The notes under the pieces are model-generated. The model saw only the letters and a list, made by a program, of their open reading frames with translations, did not search any database and was not told the origin of the DNA. Source: JBJELF01 sp051879015 (GTDB lineage: Bacteria; Bacillota; Clostridia; Lachnospirales; Lachnospiraceae). From it: a DNA stretch of 39,514 nucleotides. Shown here piece after piece: positions 16,369 through 24,896 of the stretch; within the stretch, counting starts at the first letter, position 1; every line of letters begins with the position of its first letter. The stretch lies in assembly GCA_051879015.1 (NCBI GenBank), contig JBJELF010000122.1:1-39514 (forward strand). The letters are read 5' to 3'. Position numbers and translations under genes: made by a program.

Positions 16369-17290
16369 TTTTTTCTTCCTCCAAATCCAGATCATCCAAA
16401 TTAAAGGAGTATCCCAAAGCTTCTAACTCATAGGTAAACATCTCCTCCAAAGTCAATGGCAGCATTTCCATCAAAATCGGATTCATTTTCTGCAGCTGAG
16501 CCAATACCACATTTTGGTCTCCTCGCACAATCAGATTGGCGACAGAGCCCAGCTGCTGATAGTGAAGCATATCCACATGATTTAATTGAAAGAAACTTTT
16601 GTCGTAAGGCTGAGCAAAAGCTATCTGCACCTTAAACAAGGAGGTTTTCAAATTGCCAATTTCACTCTGCAGTACCATGCCGCCTCGATGCAGGAGTGCC
16701 AGCTGGTCACAGATATCCTCTAATTCACGCAGCGAGTGGGAAGTCATAATGGCGGTAGCCTTTCTTTCAATGACATCCTCACATACCAAACTCTTTACTA
16801 GATTTCTCATAATAGGATCCAGTCCATCAAAGGTCTCATCAAACACCAGATACTCGGTCTTGCAGGATAGTGCATAGATAATTGCCGCCTGACGGCGCAT
16901 ACCCTTAGAAAAACTGCTCAAAGGTTTTTTCACATCCAAATGAAAGACTCCTGCCAACTCCATAAAACGTTTCATGTCAAAGGTATCATAGTAAGCCTGA
17001 TAAAACTCTCCCATACGCTTCATATTTGCTCCCGGGAGCACATATAAATCATCTGCGATAAATGCAATCTTCTTTTTTCTTTCTGGATTTTCATAGACTG
17101 GCGCACCATCCACATAAATATATCCCTCATCAGGGCGATAAATGCCCGTCAGCAGGCGCAAAAAAGTAGATTTTCCTGCGCCATTCGAGCCAACCATACC
17201 GTAAATACACCCTTCTGGAATGGTACAATCGATATGATTTAAGGCTACAAACTGCTCAAAACGTTTTGTTAATCCCTGAGCTTGTATCAT
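16358..17290 (-). CDS. ABC transporter ATP-binding protein (second pair)
   Basis: A 310-residue ATPase subunit. Walker A is GSNGAGKST (34-42), the signature region is the unusual SFSKGMRRQ (126-134), Walker B with catalytic glutamate is YLVFDETFDGLD (E152), and the H-loop is SHSLRE (H185). The C-terminal 90 residues are family-specific. It should power the permease encoded next. GGAGGG just before the ATG lies within the end of the GntR gene (2-nt gap), so the two are coupled. It is highly similar to the ATPase at 19943-20869. Confidence 0.93.
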   Translation of the reverse strand: MIQAQGLTKRFEQFVALNHIDCTIPEGCIYGMVGSNGAGKSTFLRLLTGIYRPDEGYIYVDGAPVYENPERKKKIAFIADDLYVLPGANMKRMGEFYQAYYDTFDMKRFMELAGVFHLDVKKPLSSFSKGMRRQAAIIYALSCKTEYLVFDETFDGLDPIMRNLVKSLVCEDVIERKATAIMTSHSLRELEDICDQLALLHRGGMVLQSEIGNLKTSLFKVQIAFAQPYDKSFFQLNHVDMLHYQQLGSVANLIVRGDQNVVLAQLQKMNPILMEMLPLTLEEMFTYELEALGYSFNLDDLDLEEEKNAR

Positions 17291-17292
17291 AA

Positions 17293-17670
17293 CTATTTTC
17301 CCTCCAAATCATTAAAGACCTGATTGACGCAATCAATCACTTCCAATCTTGTTACTCCCGCCAACGCCAACTCTTTAATCTGCTCTGGCAATTTTTCCAG
17401 ACCCCCCCTCTTGACATTAGACAATTTTTCTTTTGCATCCGCACTGACAAAACAACCTCTTCCCGGTACCGATTGAATTAACCCTCGGCTGTCCAATTCC
17501 GAAATTGCTTTTTGCACTGTGTTTGGATTGACGGACAATGTCATAGAAAGAGAACGCACCGACGGCATACGGTCTCCGGCATTCAAAATGCCCGTCAAAA
17601 TAAATCGTTCCGTCTGTTCCACCAACTGCTCATACACTGGTTTTCTTGACATCAAATCAATTTGAAACAT
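17293..17670 (-). CDS. GntR-family regulator, YtrA type
   Basis: A 125-residue repressor: a winged helix-turn-helix (about 10-75; PSVRSLSMTLSVNPNTVQKA is the recognition region) followed by a short C-terminal dimerisation tail, the architecture of the YtrA subfamily without a large ligand domain. It probably represses its own ABC operon through the palindrome at 20985-21005. It lies between two ATPase-permease pairs, 23 nt after the first permease and 2 nt before the second ATPase, so the five genes form one operon. AAAGGGG precedes the ATG. Confidence 0.9.
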   Translation of the reverse strand: MFQIDLMSRKPVYEQLVEQTERFILTGILNAGDRMPSVRSLSMTLSVNPNTVQKAISELDSRGLIQSVPGRGCFVSADAKEKLSNVKRGGLEKLPEQIKELALAGVTRLEVIDCVNQVFNDLEGK

Positions 17671-17693
17671 TTTTTTATCCCCTTTCCTGATAT

Positions 17694-19946
17694 TTAGAAG
17701 TCAGCCTCAAACAGCTGCCAAATTAATTTTGCTTCCTCGATGCTACATGGCAGAAGCACTATATCCAGATAATCACTACCATATTCTTCGCCATAAAAGC
17801 TGCCTGATATATAGAGATATCCATCGCTTACTCGATAATCCTTCTTATCGGCCAAAGTCTTTATCTTTGTAAACAATAACTGCATGTCTTCTAACGAGTG
17901 ATATACCAAACCATACGATAGTGAGTCTGCTGCATCCTCATAGTTAAACTCCTCATCAATCAAATTTTGCTCTCCATCTACCAAATCCTCTTCAAATATC
18001 ATATCCAAGGAAGTCTCCTGCCAGATTCCATTCTTTACTCCACACCAGGTCAGAATAATATCTGCATTGATCCAATCTCCTCGTCCCATAATATCCATCA
18101 GATAGCGCTTTTCATCAGCATTGCTGTCAAGACATAGATTTAAATACAGCTCTGTCGATTCCGGATAAGCAAAGGACAAAGGAATATCCATCCAAGTGTT
18201 ATTCTTACAGCGGATTCGGATATTATCAATGGAATCGGTTTTATTCTTGAAGATATCATACCATTTTTCAAATCCACCTTCTTTTATTTCTCGCTTTAAA
18301 GTCTCATAATAGTTTTCGACATCACTCATATCATAGTCACTAGAACTTTCATTAGATACATTGAGATAGAAATAATCACTGGAAATAGAATAAATATCCA
18401 ACTCCAAAGACGGTAATGTCATATAAGCTGCCTGATATTCTTTATTACTCTTTATCGCCTCTTCTACCTGCTTCCATTCGCTGTCTGTCAAATAAATTTG
18501 ACGAACCAACATAGTATTTTCTGTCTGGAGTTCAAAATTATATCCATAATAATATTCTTTTGAATCTCCCTCAACATAATAATTATAATACTTATTATAA
18601 AATTGCCCATTATCCAATGCTTCAATCTGCTCACTGAGACGGTTTAACAGCAATTGATTAGTTTTTTCATCATTAACAAAAATTTCTTTTGTCTTAAGGG
18701 CATACCACTCATTCTCGTTATAATAAGATTGAATATGATAGCCGGTCAAATTCTCCAATTGAACGGTTTGATGAGCTAAAGTCTGATAGCCTGCATAGCA
18801 GCCTGCCAGAAAAACAAAATTCAACACAAATATCCATATAAATTTCGGCAATGCATGGATAACATTCTTCCACTGACGGGTCGTCATCAACTCATACAAC
18901 ATATAAGTCAAAAGCGACAAAATGTACATCAGCACAATGAAAAAAAGCTCCATGCTGTCAGCCCCTATCGTACGGTAATCTTTATAATAGAAAATTTGAA
19001 CCCATATCAAATAAACACCTACTAATGAGACAAAAAAGGCTGGAATCATACGCAAAATTGTCTGTACCTGACTGCTGGTAGCCGCATGAGATGCAGTCTC
19101 GCTCTTTTTTCTGGCATACAAAACAACGGCTAAAGCAAAGTATAACATCCCCACCAAACTAGTATAGATGACTGGCGGCCAACTAGAAAACCCCGAAAGC
19201 CAGTGATCGTAGTCCAGAACTCCCAACAACAGATTCACTGGAATATTCATATGACTGGCATACTCATTTCCTGTACTTACCCAGTACGGAATCTGCTCTA
19301 ATATCAAAAGTTTTGCCACAAACAGCAATACCCGGGGAGCAAATATAATCATGACAGTCACCAAAAGATTAGTAAAAGTAGTTCCAGTCACTGATACGGC
19401 CAGTGCCACAGCTCCCTGCACCAGCAAACATCCTGCAAGAACTGCCAGAGAACACTGTATAACTGGCATCAAAGCTGCCGTCACTCCGCTTAAAACATTG
19501 ACCATAATCGCAAACAACACAAAGTTGATTGCTACAATTCCTACAATCCAAGTAAAAATTGCTGCATGAAAACTGAAAAACAGACAAATCTTAGTCTGAG
19601 GCATGGCATGATAACAGTCGCTGGCTGCGCGGCTATTCTCAAATCGAAACAGATATAGAGTCATAATCGGCGTTACAAGAACAATCAATGCTATCAACAG
19701 CGGCAGCACGTTTAACGCATTCTCGCCCGCCTCAATCAAATGAATCGGCGTTATCTCATTTGCAGCCATTGCCACACCACCACTGCTGTAATAACTTGGA
19801 ACATTCATACTAAGATTCTCGATATGATATCCCAAGGGTACCAAAATAGCCTCCAAGGCAATAAAGATCAGTGCCATCACGCCAATCATGCGAGATTGAC
19901 GAAAGGCATCTTTATACAGTGCCACATTAAAAATAGTATTTTTCAT
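17694..19946 (-). CDS. ABC transporter permease (first pair)
   Basis: A 750-residue paralog of the permease at 14221-16368, with the same plan: two groups of membrane segments (about 15-275 and 300-395) and a large C-terminal soluble domain, here longer and rich in Tyr, Asp and Asn. The ATG overlaps the stop of the upstream ATPase gene by 4 nt (ATGA), indicating coupling. The membrane half is much better conserved between the paralogs than the C-terminal domain, which suggests divergence in ligand or partner recognition. The substrate is unknown. Confidence 0.86.
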   Translation of the reverse strand: MKNTIFNVALYKDAFRQSRMIGVMALIFIALEAILVPLGYHIENLSMNVPSYYSSGGVAMAANEITPIHLIEAGENALNVLPLLIALIVLVTPIMTLYLFRFENSRAASDCYHAMPQTKICLFFSFHAAIFTWIVGIVAINFVLFAIMVNVLSGVTAALMPVIQCSLAVLAGCLLVQGAVALAVSVTGTTFTNLLVTVMIIFAPRVLLFVAKLLILEQIPYWVSTGNEYASHMNIPVNLLLGVLDYDHWLSGFSSWPPVIYTSLVGMLYFALAVVLYARKKSETASHAATSSQVQTILRMIPAFFVSLVGVYLIWVQIFYYKDYRTIGADSMELFFIVLMYILSLLTYMLYELMTTRQWKNVIHALPKFIWIFVLNFVFLAGCYAGYQTLAHQTVQLENLTGYHIQSYYNENEWYALKTKEIFVNDEKTNQLLLNRLSEQIEALDNGQFYNKYYNYYVEGDSKEYYYGYNFELQTENTMLVRQIYLTDSEWKQVEEAIKSNKEYQAAYMTLPSLELDIYSISSDYFYLNVSNESSSDYDMSDVENYYETLKREIKEGGFEKWYDIFKNKTDSIDNIRIRCKNNTWMDIPLSFAYPESTELYLNLCLDSNADEKRYLMDIMGRGDWINADIILTWCGVKNGIWQETSLDMIFEEDLVDGEQNLIDEEFNYEDAADSLSYGLVYHSLEDMQLLFTKIKTLADKKDYRVSDGYLYISGSFYGEEYGSDYLDIVLLPCSIEEAKLIWQLFEADF

Positions 19947-20869
19947 TTGCTTCCTCCTTCCAAATTTAAGTCTTCTAGATTAAAGGAATATCCCAGTGCT
20001 TCCAACTCATAGGTAAACATTTCCTCCAAAGTCAGTGGCAACAATTCCAACAAAATTGGCTTCATAACCTGCAGCTGTCCCATCACCTGCTCCTTATCTC
20101 CTCGAACAATCAAATTGCTAACCGAACCCTGCTTTTGAAAATGCAAAATGTCTATACCATGAAATTCAAACAGGTCTCGATTATAGTCTCTCGTAAATGC
20201 AATCTGCACTTTGAACAAGGAAGTTTTCAGATTGCCAATTTCACTTTGCAGCACCATGCCGCCTCGATGAAGCAAAGCCAACTGATCACAAATATCCTCT
20301 AACTCGCGCAGTGAATGGGAGGTCATAATAGCCGTCGCCTTTCGCTCCAACACATCTTCACATACCAGACTCTTAACCAAATTTCTCATAATCGGATCTA
20401 AACCGTCAAATGTTTCATCAAAAACTAAGTATTGCGTCTTACAGGATAAGGCATATATAATTGCTGCCTGCCGACGCATTCCTTTGGAAAATCCACTCAA
20501 GGGCTTTTTCACATCCAGATGAAACATCCCTGCCAACTCCAAAAATCGCTTTTTGTCAAAGGTATCATAGCTTGAGCGATAAAATTCGCTCATACGAAGC
20601 ATATTTGCTCCTGGCAGTATATATAAATCATCAGCAATAAAGGCAATCTTTTTCTTCTGTTCTGGATTTTCATAGATAGGTGCCTCTTCCATCAAAACGA
20701 TGCCATCATCCGGTTTATAGATACCCGTCAATAATCGCAAAAAAGTGGATTTACCTGCTCCATTCGAACCGACCATACCATAGATGCAGCCATCTGGTAT
20801 GGTGCAATTGATATGGTCCAGAGCCACAAATTGGTCAAATTTTTTGGTTAATCCCTGAGCTTTTATCAT
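19943..20869 (-). CDS. ABC transporter ATP-binding protein (first pair)
   Basis: A 308-residue ATPase with the same motif positions as its paralog: Walker A GSNGAGKST, signature SGFSKGMRRQ, Walker B YLVFDETFDGLD and H-loop SHSLRE. It is the first gene of the operon behind a near-consensus promoter and the operator at 20985-21005; GAGGAGAG lies before the ATG. The long shared stretches with the second ATPase point to an intra-operon duplication. Confidence 0.93.
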   Translation of the reverse strand: MIKAQGLTKKFDQFVALDHINCTIPDGCIYGMVGSNGAGKSTFLRLLTGIYKPDDGIVLMEEAPIYENPEQKKKIAFIADDLYILPGANMLRMSEFYRSSYDTFDKKRFLELAGMFHLDVKKPLSGFSKGMRRQAAIIYALSCKTQYLVFDETFDGLDPIMRNLVKSLVCEDVLERKATAIMTSHSLRELEDICDQLALLHRGGMVLQSEIGNLKTSLFKVQIAFTRDYNRDLFEFHGIDILHFQKQGSVSNLIVRGDKEQVMGQLQVMKPILLELLPLTLEEMFTYELEALGYSFNLEDLNLEGGSK

Positions 20870-20984
20870 ACTACTCTCCTCCTCAATCTTAGTTACTCTA
20901 TCTTGATGATGCAGAAAACAAAAGGTGTTTTAACCTTCTTATTGTCCTATTGTTTCACAACACCGTATCTCTACTTTTGTCAAG

Positions 20985-21005
20985 TGTATTAGTCTTACTA
21001 GTACA
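20985..21005. promoter_or_regulatory. palindromic operator, probably for the GntR regulator
   Basis: GTATTAGT (20986-20993), CTT, ACTAGTAC (20997-21004) is a near-perfect inverted repeat, flanked by T and A that extend the pairing. It starts 4 nt after the -10 box of the operon promoter and covers the predicted start site, the usual place for a repressor site. Assignment to the GntR protein encoded in the operon is an inference. Confidence 0.65.
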
Positions 21006-21008
21006 GTT

Positions 21009-21037
21009 AGAATATCATATCTAAAAAAATTTGTCAA
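21009..21037 (-). promoter_or_regulatory. promoter of the duplicated ABC operon
   Basis: On the minus strand TTGACA (21032-21037), 17-nt spacer, TATTCT (21009-21014). A second TTGACA lies at 20978-20983 on the same strand, but its -10 match (TTGTGA) is poor. The leader to the first ATG is about 130 nt. Confidence 0.75.
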
Positions 21038-21054
21038 TATCTTATTTTTCTTCC

Positions 21055-21082
21055 TTGCTTTTTTTTAAAAATATGGTATCAT
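21055..21082 (+). promoter_or_regulatory. candidate tRNA promoter
   Basis: TTGCTT (21055-21060), 16-nt spacer, TATCAT (21077-21082), ending 10 nt before the tRNA. It is divergent from the ABC operon promoter. Confidence 0.45.
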
Positions 21083-21091
21083 AAGTTATAT

Positions 21092-21163
21092 GCGCTTGTA
21101 GCTCAGTGGATAGAGCAGTAGAATCCGGATCTACGTGCGGGGGTTCGATTCCCTTCAAGCGCG
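21092..21163 (+). tRNA. tRNA-Arg (anticodon CCG)
   Basis: The acceptor stem GCGCTTG/CAAGCGC is perfect and is followed by discriminator G; no CCA is encoded. The D-stem is GCTC/GAGC, and the anticodon stem GTAGA/TCTAC closes the loop ATCCGGA with anticodon CCG, which reads the Arg codon CGG. The T-arm is GGGGG-TTCGATT-CCCTT, with two G-U pairs. Length is 72 nt. It precedes the DUF5688-type gene by 31 nt on the same strand and may be cotranscribed with it. Confidence 0.9.
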
Positions 21164-21194
21164 TTCTCCATAGTTTCCCCCAGAAAGGGTTTTT

Positions 21195-22103
21195 ATGAAC
21201 TATTCTAATTTTTTATCGGAAATCACTTCCACAATTCAGTCAAAACTTTCACCAAATGAACAAGTATCTTTACAACAAATTTCAAAAAATAATGGTGTAG
21301 TGTTGGATGCCATCTGCATTTATTCCAAGAATGTATGCTGTTTTTCCCCCTTAATTTATATGGATGACTGGTATCATCAGTATTGTATGGGCAATTCCAT
21401 CGAAGAGATTGCAGAGAAAATTTTAAAACTCAGCAAACAAAATTTTCCTCTCTCCTTATCGTCCGTTCAATCTCTGATGAGTTTACCAGCCATGCGCAGT
21501 CACCTTATACTCAAACTCATCAATGCCAAACAAAATGTGGATCTTCTAAAAATTGTTCCGCATCAGCCATTTCTTGATTTGGTTTTGGTATGCAGTATCT
21601 TAATTGAAACCTGTCAGCATCATTTTGCCACAATTTTAGTCACTCAAAATCATCTTGATACATGGAAAATTTCTGCCGAAGAGCTTTTTTCAATTGCCAC
21701 AGAGAATGTCCTGACTCAGTATCCTCCAGTCCTCCGTCCGCTCACAGAAGCAATGGAAGAGCTCTCAGCAGAGCACTCTCTTCTGCTTCCCCACACAGAC
21801 CAGCCTGCCCCGCCCATGTACATCCTCTCCAACTCCATTTTATATTTTGGAGCAGCCGCACTGACCTGTGGAAACGAAATTCAGACCTTAGCAGACAATC
21901 TCGAACAGGATCTATATTTACTTCCTTCCAGCATTCATGAGTGGATTGTACTGCCCGCCACCCCTGAATTTGACTGGAATATGCTGACCAATCTGGTACA
22001 GGAGGTAAATTCAGTTGAACTAGACCCAACTGAATATCTGTCGAATCATGCCTACTATTACTCACGCCTTGAGAAACAAATTTTGACAGGACTTTCACAG
22101 TAA
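21195..22103 (+). CDS. DUF5688-type protein of unknown function
   Basis: A 302-residue soluble protein with no signal peptide or membrane segment. It resembles the DUF5688 proteins that are common in Lachnospiraceae, by overall plan and blocks such as PLIYMDDWYHQY, ILSNSILYFGAAAL and YLLPSSIHEWIVLP; no enzymatic motif is visible and the function is unknown. The start has AGAAAGG about 8 nt upstream. It is followed by a strong bidirectional terminator shared with the convergent aroC. Confidence 0.75.
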   Translation: MNYSNFLSEITSTIQSKLSPNEQVSLQQISKNNGVVLDAICIYSKNVCCFSPLIYMDDWYHQYCMGNSIEEIAEKILKLSKQNFPLSLSSVQSLMSLPAMRSHLILKLINAKQNVDLLKIVPHQPFLDLVLVCSILIETCQHHFATILVTQNHLDTWKISAEELFSIATENVLTQYPPVLRPLTEAMEELSAEHSLLLPHTDQPAPPMYILSNSILYFGAAALTCGNEIQTLADNLEQDLYLLPSSIHEWIVLPATPEFDWNMLTNLVQEVNSVELDPTEYLSNHAYYYSRLEKQILTGLSQ

Positions 22104-22130
22104 ATACCTCCTTCGCTCAATAGCGCACAA

Positions 22131-22168
22131 AAAATGCCATTCAGTCAAGAGGCTGAATGGCATTTTTT
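22131..22168. terminator. bidirectional intrinsic terminator
   Basis: AAAATGCCATTCAG (22131-22144) pairs with CTGAATGGCATTTT (22153-22166) around an 8-nt loop, with U-runs on both strands. It serves the DUF5688-type gene and the convergent aroC. Confidence 0.92.
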
Positions 22169-22186
22169 ACTATCTGATGAATCACT

Positions 22187-23284
22187 TCATTGTTCACTAT
22201 AAAACTTCTGAATTTTGTCCAATCTCGCTGTCATATTCAGCAAAAGGGCATCTGCCAATACCAAAGCAGCCATAGACTCCACTACCACTACAGCACGGGG
22301 GACAATAAGGGGATCATGCCGTCCATGAATAGACACTTCAATGTTCTCCCCTGACTGATTCACCGTCTCCTGCAGTGCAGCAATAGAAGGTGTAGGTTTA
22401 AAGGCCGCCCGAAATACAAGGTTGCTTCCATCACTCATTCCTCCCAATGTGCCGCCGGAATGATTGGTCTTTTTAAAAATTTTTCCATCCTGCGCTGCAA
22501 ACGCATCATTGTTTTTAGAACCGAAGGAACGAGCTGCCGCAAAGCCATCTCCCAGTTCAAAACCTTTGACTGCCCCAATCGAAAAGATAGCCTTTGCCAG
22601 ATTGGCACTCAATTTTTCAAAAACTGGATCTCCAAGTCCCACCGGAAGACCAGAGATCACACATTCCACAATACCACCGGCAGAATCCTTCTCTGCCATT
22701 TTCTTTTTCATCTCTTCTGCCACTTTAGCAGCCGCATCAGCATCAGGCATACGAAAAGGATTTAATTCGATTTCATCCGCATCAAAGCTTTGACATACAA
22801 TACCACAAATTTCTTTGGCATAGGTCTGTATTGTAATTCCCATACTTTCCAGCAGTTTACTTGCAATGGCTCCTGCTGCCACTCGTCCAATCGTCTCTCG
22901 CCCAGAGGAACGTCCGCCGCCGCGATAGTCACGAAATCCATATTTCATATCAAAAGTATAGTCTGCATGTCCTGGACGATAATAACTTGCTATCTCAGAG
23001 TAATCTTGAGAACGCTGGGTTTGATTCTGCACCTCCATAGAGATAGGAGTACCCGTTGTCTTTCCCTCAAAAATTCCTGACAAAATATGCACTGTATCTG
23101 ATTCTTTGCGCTGTGTTGTAAATCGGCTCTGCCCTGGTCGTCTTCTGTCCAGCGCAGCCTGTATATCTTCTTCGCAAAGCGGCAGTCCAGCGGGGCATCC
23201 GTCTACAACTACCCCCACCCCTGGACCGTGAGATTCCCCCCAAGTCGTGATGCGAAAAATAGTACCAAATGAAGATCCTGCCAT
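22187..23284 (-). CDS. aroC: chorismate synthase
   Basis: Converts 5-enolpyruvylshikimate 3-phosphate to chorismate, the last step of the shikimate pathway, using reduced FMN. The 365-residue length is typical. The N-terminal signature FRITTWGESHGPGVGVVVDG, the DYRGGGRSSGRET block and the C-terminal GRHDP block are all present. AAGGA lies rather far (12 nt) from the ATG. No other aro genes are adjacent, so it appears as a single gene. Confidence 0.96.
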   Translation of the reverse strand: MAGSSFGTIFRITTWGESHGPGVGVVVDGCPAGLPLCEEDIQAALDRRRPGQSRFTTQRKESDTVHILSGIFEGKTTGTPISMEVQNQTQRSQDYSEIASYYRPGHADYTFDMKYGFRDYRGGGRSSGRETIGRVAAGAIASKLLESMGITIQTYAKEICGIVCQSFDADEIELNPFRMPDADAAAKVAEEMKKKMAEKDSAGGIVECVISGLPVGLGDPVFEKLSANLAKAIFSIGAVKGFELGDGFAAARSFGSKNNDAFAAQDGKIFKKTNHSGGTLGGMSDGSNLVFRAAFKPTPSIAALQETVNQSGENIEVSIHGRHDPLIVPRAVVVVESMAALVLADALLLNMTARLDKIQKFYSEQ

Positions 23285-23384
23285 AATAAACTAGATTCCT
23301 TTCTTAAATCGTTGTTTTTTCTATTTCGGAAACATCTTACCACAAAATAGGAATTTTTTAAATCAGAATTTCTGACAAGACCAC

Positions 23385-23439
23385 ACGAAACGCATAATTC
23401 TATTTTCTAATATCATTTCAAAAAGCTTACGTTTACCGT
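23385..23439. repeat. 55-bp palindromic repeat, copy 3
   Basis: Ends ACGAAACG and CGTTTACCGT; the core TATTTTCTAATATCATTTCA and AAAGCTTACG match the copies at 2717-2773 and 6744-6801. It lies in the gap between the divergent aroC and ackA, about 50 nt before the ackA promoter. Confidence 0.78.
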
Positions 23440-23485
23440 GCCTGCAGGATGGATAAATTGTACACCAGAAAAAACATGTTTTATC

Positions 23486-23514
23486 TTTACTTTTTTAGTA
23501 AATAACGGTAAAAT
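23486..23514 (+). promoter_or_regulatory. ackA promoter
   Basis: TTTACT (23486-23491), 17-nt spacer, TAAAAT (23509-23514). The start would fall about 30 nt before the AAGGAGG Shine-Dalgarno at 23541. Confidence 0.65.
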
Positions 23515-23553
23515 AGTATTATCAAAATTCACGTTTTTATAAGGAGGTTTTTT

Positions 23554-24747
23554 ATGAAGGTTTTAGTTATTAACTGCGGCAGCTCTTCCTTGAAGTATCA
23601 GCTGATTGATTCTGAGACAGAAAGCGTATTGGCAAAGGGACTTTGCGAGCGTATTGGTATTGATGGCCGCTTAACCCACAAGCCAACTGGCAAGGAAAAA
23701 GTTGAATTGGAAGTGGCTATGCCAGATCACACCACAGCTGTCAGTCTGGTATTAGCTCAGTTGACCGACGAGAAGAATGGTGTTATTAATTCTCTCAGCG
23801 ATATCGGTGCTGTTGGTCATCGAATCGTACATGGTGGTGAGAAATTTGCTTCCTCCGCAGTCATCACAGATGAAATGATCGCCCAGGTTGAAGCCTGCAA
23901 CGACTTAGCTCCTCTGCACAATCCAGCAAACCTGATCGGTATCAATGCCTGCAAAGAATTGATGCCAGGTGTTCCAATGGTAGGTGTGTTTGATACTGCT
24001 TTCCATCAGACAATGCCAGAAGAAGCTTATCTTTACGGTCTTCCATACGAATACTATGAGAAATATGCAGTAAGACGTTATGGTTTCCACGGCACTTCTC
24101 ACAGCTATGTTTCCAAGCGTGTAGCTGAAATTCTTGGCAAGAAGCCAGAAGATTTAAAGGTAATCGTTTGTCACTTGGGAAATGGTTCCTCCATCTGTGC
24201 TGTAAATGGCGGCAAGTCTGTAGATACCTCCATGGGTCTGACTCCTCTGGAAGGTGTTCCAATGGGTACCCGTTCTGGTGTGATTGACCCAGCAATTCTC
24301 GAGTTCATCGCCAACAAGGAAAACTTAACTTTAGCTCAGGTCATGAACGTACTCAACAAAAAGTCTGGTGTACAGGGTATCTCCGGCGTATCCAGTGACT
24401 TCCGTGATTTGGATGCAGGTGCTGCTGCTGGAAATGCTCGCTGTGCTGCTGCTCAGAAGGTATTCGCTTACAGCGTAGCAAAATACGTTGGTGCCTACGC
24501 AGCTGCTATGAACGGCGTTGATGTCGTTGCATTTACTGCCGGTGTTGGTGAAAATGACGCTTATATCCGTTCTCTGATTTGCCAGTATCTTGGATACCTT
24601 GGCATCACCATCGATGCGGATGTAAACAATGCAACTCATGGCAAAGAAGCCATCATCTCCACTCCTGATTCTGCTCGTATCGCTATGGTAGTTCCTACCA
24701 ACGAGGAGCTGGCTATCGCAAGAGAAACGGTTGCATTAGTAAAATAA
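23554..24747 (+). CDS. ackA: acetate kinase
   Basis: Interconverts acetyl phosphate plus ADP and acetate plus ATP; in a fermenting Clostridia it yields ATP by substrate-level phosphorylation. At 397 residues it has the family length, with the N-terminal signature VLVINCGSSSLKYQL, the VGHRIVHGGEKF block, the RRYGFHGTSH block and VCHLGNGSS. A strong AAGGAGG precedes the ATG. Codon use is strikingly biased (few rare codons), as expected for a highly expressed gene. Phosphotransacetylase is not adjacent, which differs from the common pta-ackA pair. Confidence 0.97.
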   Translation: MKVLVINCGSSSLKYQLIDSETESVLAKGLCERIGIDGRLTHKPTGKEKVELEVAMPDHTTAVSLVLAQLTDEKNGVINSLSDIGAVGHRIVHGGEKFASSAVITDEMIAQVEACNDLAPLHNPANLIGINACKELMPGVPMVGVFDTAFHQTMPEEAYLYGLPYEYYEKYAVRRYGFHGTSHSYVSKRVAEILGKKPEDLKVIVCHLGNGSSICAVNGGKSVDTSMGLTPLEGVPMGTRSGVIDPAILEFIANKENLTLAQVMNVLNKKSGVQGISGVSSDFRDLDAGAAAGNARCAAAQKVFAYSVAKYVGAYAAAMNGVDVVAFTAGVGENDAYIRSLICQYLGYLGITIDADVNNATHGKEAIISTPDSARIAMVVPTNEELAIARETVALVK

Positions 24748-24852
24748 TGTCTTATACGACTAACAATTGTATGAGTACATCAGTACAGAGCAATCGACTT
24801 TAATGTCTGATTGCCGCCTGCAAATCAAATATATCCGTTTACAATATACATA

Positions 24853-24881
24853 ATGCGGTCACCCTGACGGGGTGACCGCAT
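24853..24881. terminator. hairpin terminator between ackA and the GNAT gene
   Basis: A perfect 12-bp stem ATGCGGTCACCC/GGGTGACCGCAT with a 5-nt loop, lying between convergent ends. The U-tract is interrupted (CTGTCTGTT) on the plus strand and weak on the minus strand. Confidence 0.75.
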
Positions 24882-24896
24882 CTGTCTGTTGAGTAC

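Noticed and set aside
20955..20983. A second promoter for the ABC operon using TTGACA at 20978-20983
   Set aside because: The spacing allows only TTGTGA as -10 box, a poor match; the upstream promoter at 21009-21037 is far better.
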